Shown piece by piece: positions 33,153-36,305 of a stretch of DNA of 36,305 nucleotides. Both the position numbers and the translations under genes were made by a program. A model generated the notes under the pieces. It worked only from the letters and a program-made list of their open reading frames with translations, ran no database searches and was not told the DNA's origin. Location: contig BAAFSQ010000089.1 of NCBI GenBank assembly GCA_054661495.1, positions 1 through 36,305 of the forward strand, given 5' to 3'. Positions within the stretch are counted from its first letter, which is position 1, and each line of letters opens with the position of its first letter. Source of the stretch: Zygophlyctis sp. KS116 (lineage: Eukaryota > Chytridiomycota).

Positions 33153-34711
33153 ATGCGCAGCCCTAGAGTTAAAAAAATCATGAAACGGCAAATGATCAAA
33201 ACATTATGCAACTCCAAGAGATTCATGTCTCTCGATGCCTCTACATCACCCTTGGATAATGCATTCGCTGCGGCATCAGAATATTTTAGTAAAGAGAAGC
33301 AGGTTCTTATTGATCAGTTAAAGACCGAAACAGGTAATAACCTTGGTATTGATTATAGATCCAGTCAAGAAATCATCGATTCAAATAAAACTCGGATTAT
33401 CAGATCCAGAAAAGCATGCTTCTTTTATAAAATCTAAAGGTAGAATTGTGAATTTTTAAATCTTTAGTTGATCTCAAAGACCCAATATTCGCAGAAATGC
33501 ATAAAAATAGATTCAAGACAGATATTGCTCCAAAGCTTATTAAAGCCAGTCATCACTTTAATATTGTTGGCGATGTTTTTCCAGAAGTGATTCATCCAAA
33601 CATTAATTTGGAACTTAATTTTAAAAATACCAATTGGCTAGGTGCTCATGGACATCCAGTTCCTCCAAATTGGGCTTTATACTCTCCTAGATTTGCCATT
33701 TCTACAAATGAAAATCGTTTGCGTTACTTTACGCTATTAATGATGGATATAGGTACTAAAAGAATTATAAAGACTTTTAGATCATCCTAATGAAAAAAAG
33801 CAATGCTATGAAGAGTGGTGTCATTGGTTAGTGTAAGAATTTTGTAATTTTACTTTTAGAGCAAATATACCGGTTGATTATCGTCTGGAAGTTGCAGGAG
33901 GATCTTCACCATTTTTAGCACCTGGAAAAGGAAATCCAGAAGCAGGCGCTCATTATACTCCTGAGACTCCTAAAAACCCTCCAGTAATTCCAGGAGAAAC
34001 TTTACTGGATTATATTCCACCTCATCCTCCCCTCTCAAACCCAAGAAAAGTTCACAGATACTTGTTTACTCTTTTAGAATCCAAAACTCCTGGAGAAAAA
34101 ATTGATGTCAGTGGAATTAAATCTCTTTTAAATGTTTCTGAAGATGATTCTCCCAGAAAAGAATTGTTAAGTAACGCTAGGTATTTTTTTAATCGATAAA
34201 ATCTATTAGATCTTGTCTAGGAACTACATATAAATTTATAAATGATTTTGGATTACAAGTCCAAGGTTATGGTCTTATAACTAGTATTTGGAACTTGTAC
34301 ACTAGTGATATTTTTACTCGTTTAAGTAATTTTTTTGATTTATTAATGATAGATATACATGAACCTGTATACGGAACAGTATCAGGCCATAAAAACCAGT
34401 ATGAAATATTAAAATCTCTCAATACTGCCCGAGAAATTGCTACTCAAATCTCTACTCCACTTTCTGAACTTTCTTCTCAGGAATTGATTGACCTAAATAA
34501 TGCATCAAGATCTTCCGACTTCAGTCCTATGCTTATGACAAAGGAAAGACTAGAGTTGGAATCAATGATTTCTAAAACTGAAAAGACCAAGAAGAAAAAG
34601 ATGCATAGACTTACAGTAACAGGAGCAACTGGATTAGTTCGTTCCAGAGAAAATATCCAAGATAAGGGACGTTTCAAAAACAATCAACCCAAAATTGTTA
34701 AAGATAAATAA
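33153..34711 (+). CDS. MRPL35: Mitochondrial large-subunit ribosomal protein mL38
   Basis: Six exons (33153-33333, 33359-33439, 33468-33752, 33781-33832, 33860-34180, 34210-34711; introns 25, 28, 28, 27, 29 nt) give 473 aa. The basic N-terminus (MRSPRVKKIMKRQMIKTLCN) is a mitochondrial presequence candidate. The core is a PEBP-like fold typical of mL38/Mrpl35: RYFTLLMMDIDHPNEK, CYEEWCHWLVANIPVD, ETLLDYIPPHPPLSNPRKVH, RYLFTLLESK, then TYKFINDFGLQVQG and EPVYG. The last 120 residues (Ser/Lys-rich, MISKTEKTKKKKMHRL) go beyond the usual end and look like a lineage-specific extension. Exon phases agree at every junction. Confidence 0.88.
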
Positions 34712-34812
34712 AATGACAATTAAGCGGTAATATGAGTTAAAACGCTCATGTTGCAAAGTGTTTGTCCCAGCCCTCGGCGTGCGTCATCGCAGAGAAAATT
34801 GCTGACGTTTTA

Positions 34813-35850
34813 ATGTCAATTGGATCTTTTGATTTCTATTGCTCTTCTGCGTTTTTACCCATATGTCCGCTTGTTGAGAATTCAGTTGTACCAGTCTGCT
34901 ATTCTCGGAATGTTGAAATTGGCAATTTGTTGATATTTGAACCAGGTAAGCCGTCATTTCTAACAGTAGCAACTCTTATCGTTTACTTAATTGTAATTAT
35001 CATGGCATTGATTATGATATTCAATGTGAAATCTAAATACACTGCCGTTGGTAAGTCCTCGCCCTTAATCATAAGGCCGTCTGGAAATTATGTGGTTCCT
35101 TCAGCTTTATACTTTAACTACAATTCTGGAATTCTTGGTAGTCTCTGGAATTATTCAAACAGCTACAGATGTATATCCTGTAATTTCTAAAAAAATAATT
35201 TACTAGTGGTTTGTTGCTGCGCATACTGCAGCCTTAATGGCTACTTTTTGGTCTCTTTTATTTAATGGATTCGTTGGATTCCAATGGATCGAAGATGGGA
35301 CACCTGCTTCACTATGGGTAAAAATTGCTATATTAAATCTAGTCTCTAAGAATATCGTCATTGGTAGTCTTTGGAGCTGTATATCTTGTGTCTTTTGGGA
35401 CATTTAAAGATAAATTTGGTCTATCTCATACTCAGCCATTAGCATTATGGATCATTTATTACATTTTTTCATTGGTTTGTGTTCTTTTCTTTGTAGTTAT
35501 GCAACTTGTACTGATTTTAAATACTTTTGAAGATAGGTGGCCTATTGGTAAATACTTGAAAAACTTATTATTTAGTGGATTTAGCTATAGGACTTGTAAT
35601 ATTTTCTCTTGGTCAAGTTAATGAATATGTACTTTCGAAAAGTATATGTGATGTAACAAAACATTATATTGATGGATTGTTTTTTGGAACTATATGTTCT
35701 CTAATATCAGTCATGATTGTCTACAAGTATTGGAATTCTATTACAAGGGATGATTTAGAGTTTTCTATCGGAGGAAAACTAAATGCATGGGAAATTAGAG
35801 ATCCTCTACTTACTACAGAAGCAATGACAGTCAAGCATCCTCAGAAATAG
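34813..35850 (+). CDS. CHS7: Chitin synthase export chaperone Chs7
   Basis: Five exons (34813-35050, 35076-35179, 35207-35317, 35343-35547, 35576-35850; introns 25, 27, 25, 28 nt) give 310 aa (yeast 316). Chs7 is a fungal ER membrane protein needed for folding and exit of chitin synthase. Family landmarks are a Cys-rich lumenal N-terminus (FYCSSAFLPICPLVENS, CYSRNVEIGN), ALIMIFNVKSKYTAVGRLE across intron 1, NGFVGFQWIEDGTPASLW, GQVNEYVLSKSICDVTKHYI, DGLFFGTICSLISVMIVYKY and WNSITRDDLEF. About seven hydrophobic segments are visible. The frame is open 5' of the ATG for some 20 codons but has no other ATG, so the start at 34813 (MSIGSFDFY) is chosen; it matches the family's start. Confidence 0.95.
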
Positions 35851-36280
35851 TTATTCGCATTAATTTTGTGCATTTATCTTTTCAAGGTTTCAATAATAGC
35901 CAATAAAGCAACTCTCTTTTTTGAATTGGTGAACAAACTCTTATTTTACCAATTATCAGACGACGGGCATTCCATCTGATCTGCTAAGTGCGCTCGTATG
36001 AAGCGACTCCTGACATCTCCCAAAACAATCTACACCGGAAGTTCCTGTGAATGGACTAAATCAAAATGCTAAAATCATGATCATAATTTTGGACTCTCAG
36101 TTTACAATAACAGCAACTTTTTGCAGAGAAGATGATTTATTAAATTACCATCTACTTCTATGAAATCATTAAGCTCTTTAAGCTCATCTAGCCTTACAGA
36201 AATTCAGATTATGCTTAACTATTTTTAAAAAATACCTTCGCTGGATATTTGCTGAATGAAGAAAATATATGATTGTTAAA
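35851..36280. other. 430-bp region without a supported gene
   Basis: This is the 3' flank of CHS7 and space before a possible next gene. The segment at about 35958-36060 is clearly less AT-rich than its surroundings (CGACGGGC, TGCGCTCG, ACACCGGAAG), but I find no tRNA, snRNA or other RNA signature in it. No convincing open frame is seen on either strand. Confidence 0.5.
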
Positions 36281-36305
36281 ATGCGAGTGAGTACCATTCT
36301 ATTCT
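36281..36305 (+). CDS. Possible first codons of the next gene
   Basis: An ATG at 36281 opens MRVSTILF and runs off the window. The hydrophobic start could be a signal peptide or simply chance. A GTGAGT inside could also be a donor site. Weak evidence. Confidence 0.15.

Noticed and set aside
36105-36200. Minus-strand reading containing LDELKELNDFIEVD as the end of another gene
   Set aside because: It is about 30 codons, has no ATG, and upstream exons would need about 43-nt introns and a 16-nt exon unlike the rest of the window.
1-36305. CRISPR arrays, bacterial operons, tRNA or rRNA genes
   Set aside because: No regularly spaced repeats, no tRNA-like internal promoter pair and no rRNA sequence were seen; the gene structure is eukaryotic.

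Overview
The window is nuclear DNA from an AT-rich, gene-dense eukaryote. It is most likely an early-diverging, flagellate-lineage fungus or a close fungal relative. The fungal signal is the chitin-synthase export chaperone CHS7 at the right end and a giant DUF3638/DUF3645 protein of the kind common in fungi. The flagellate signal is a full-length homologue of CCDC146, a centriole/axoneme coiled-coil protein. I do not assign a species. TAA, TAG and TGA all end genes here, so the standard code applies.

The main structural feature is intron size. Every multi-exon gene I could rebuild is interrupted by GT-AG introns of only 23-36 nt (64 counted by hand, mostly 25-28 nt). Correct exon chains are needed to read almost every protein. 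With these introns removed, ribosomal protein eL43 comes out at exactly 92 aa, RPB8 at 147 aa, PIN1 at 152 aa, CHS7 at 310 aa and CCDC146 at 975 aa, all close to their usual family lengths.

Layout: 1-289 (-) 5' part of a single-pass, probably mitochondrial membrane protein. 448-1975 (+) a MULE-type DNA transposon transposase. About 1960-2730 (+) an internally deleted Crypton-like recombinase. 2731-4332 (+) the 3' half of a CbbX/SpoVK-like AAA+ ATPase gene that seems to have lost its 5' part. 4427-5576 (-) sphingolipid delta-4 desaturase, divergent from 5718-7001 (+) trimethyllysine dioxygenase of carnitine synthesis. 7028-7356 (-) RPL43. 7458-10552 (+) a long coiled-coil protein whose stop lies 3 nt from the stop of RPB8, 10556-11052 (-). 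11148-12229 and 12248-13252 (-) two different nucleotide-sugar transporters in tandem with an 18-bp gap. 13643-16870 (+) CCDC146. 16899-18125 (+) a protein with a Jupiter/HN1-like C-terminal motif. 18188-18670 (+) PIN1/ESS1. 18811-21043 (+) ankyrin-repeat protein. 21108-29630 (-) the DUF3638/DUF3645 giant, with one in-frame TAA. 29870-33088 (-) a BK/Slo-type channel with RCK domains but without the GYG filter. 33153-34711 (+) mitochondrial ribosomal protein mL38. 34813-35850 (+) CHS7. A possible new gene begins at 36281.

The genes are mostly unrelated housekeeping, secretory-pathway, flagellar and signalling functions packed with 3-400 bp between them. The two sugar transporters and CHS7 all belong to glycan or cell-wall supply in the ER/Golgi. 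The left 4.3 kb is the only accessory, transposon-scarred part.
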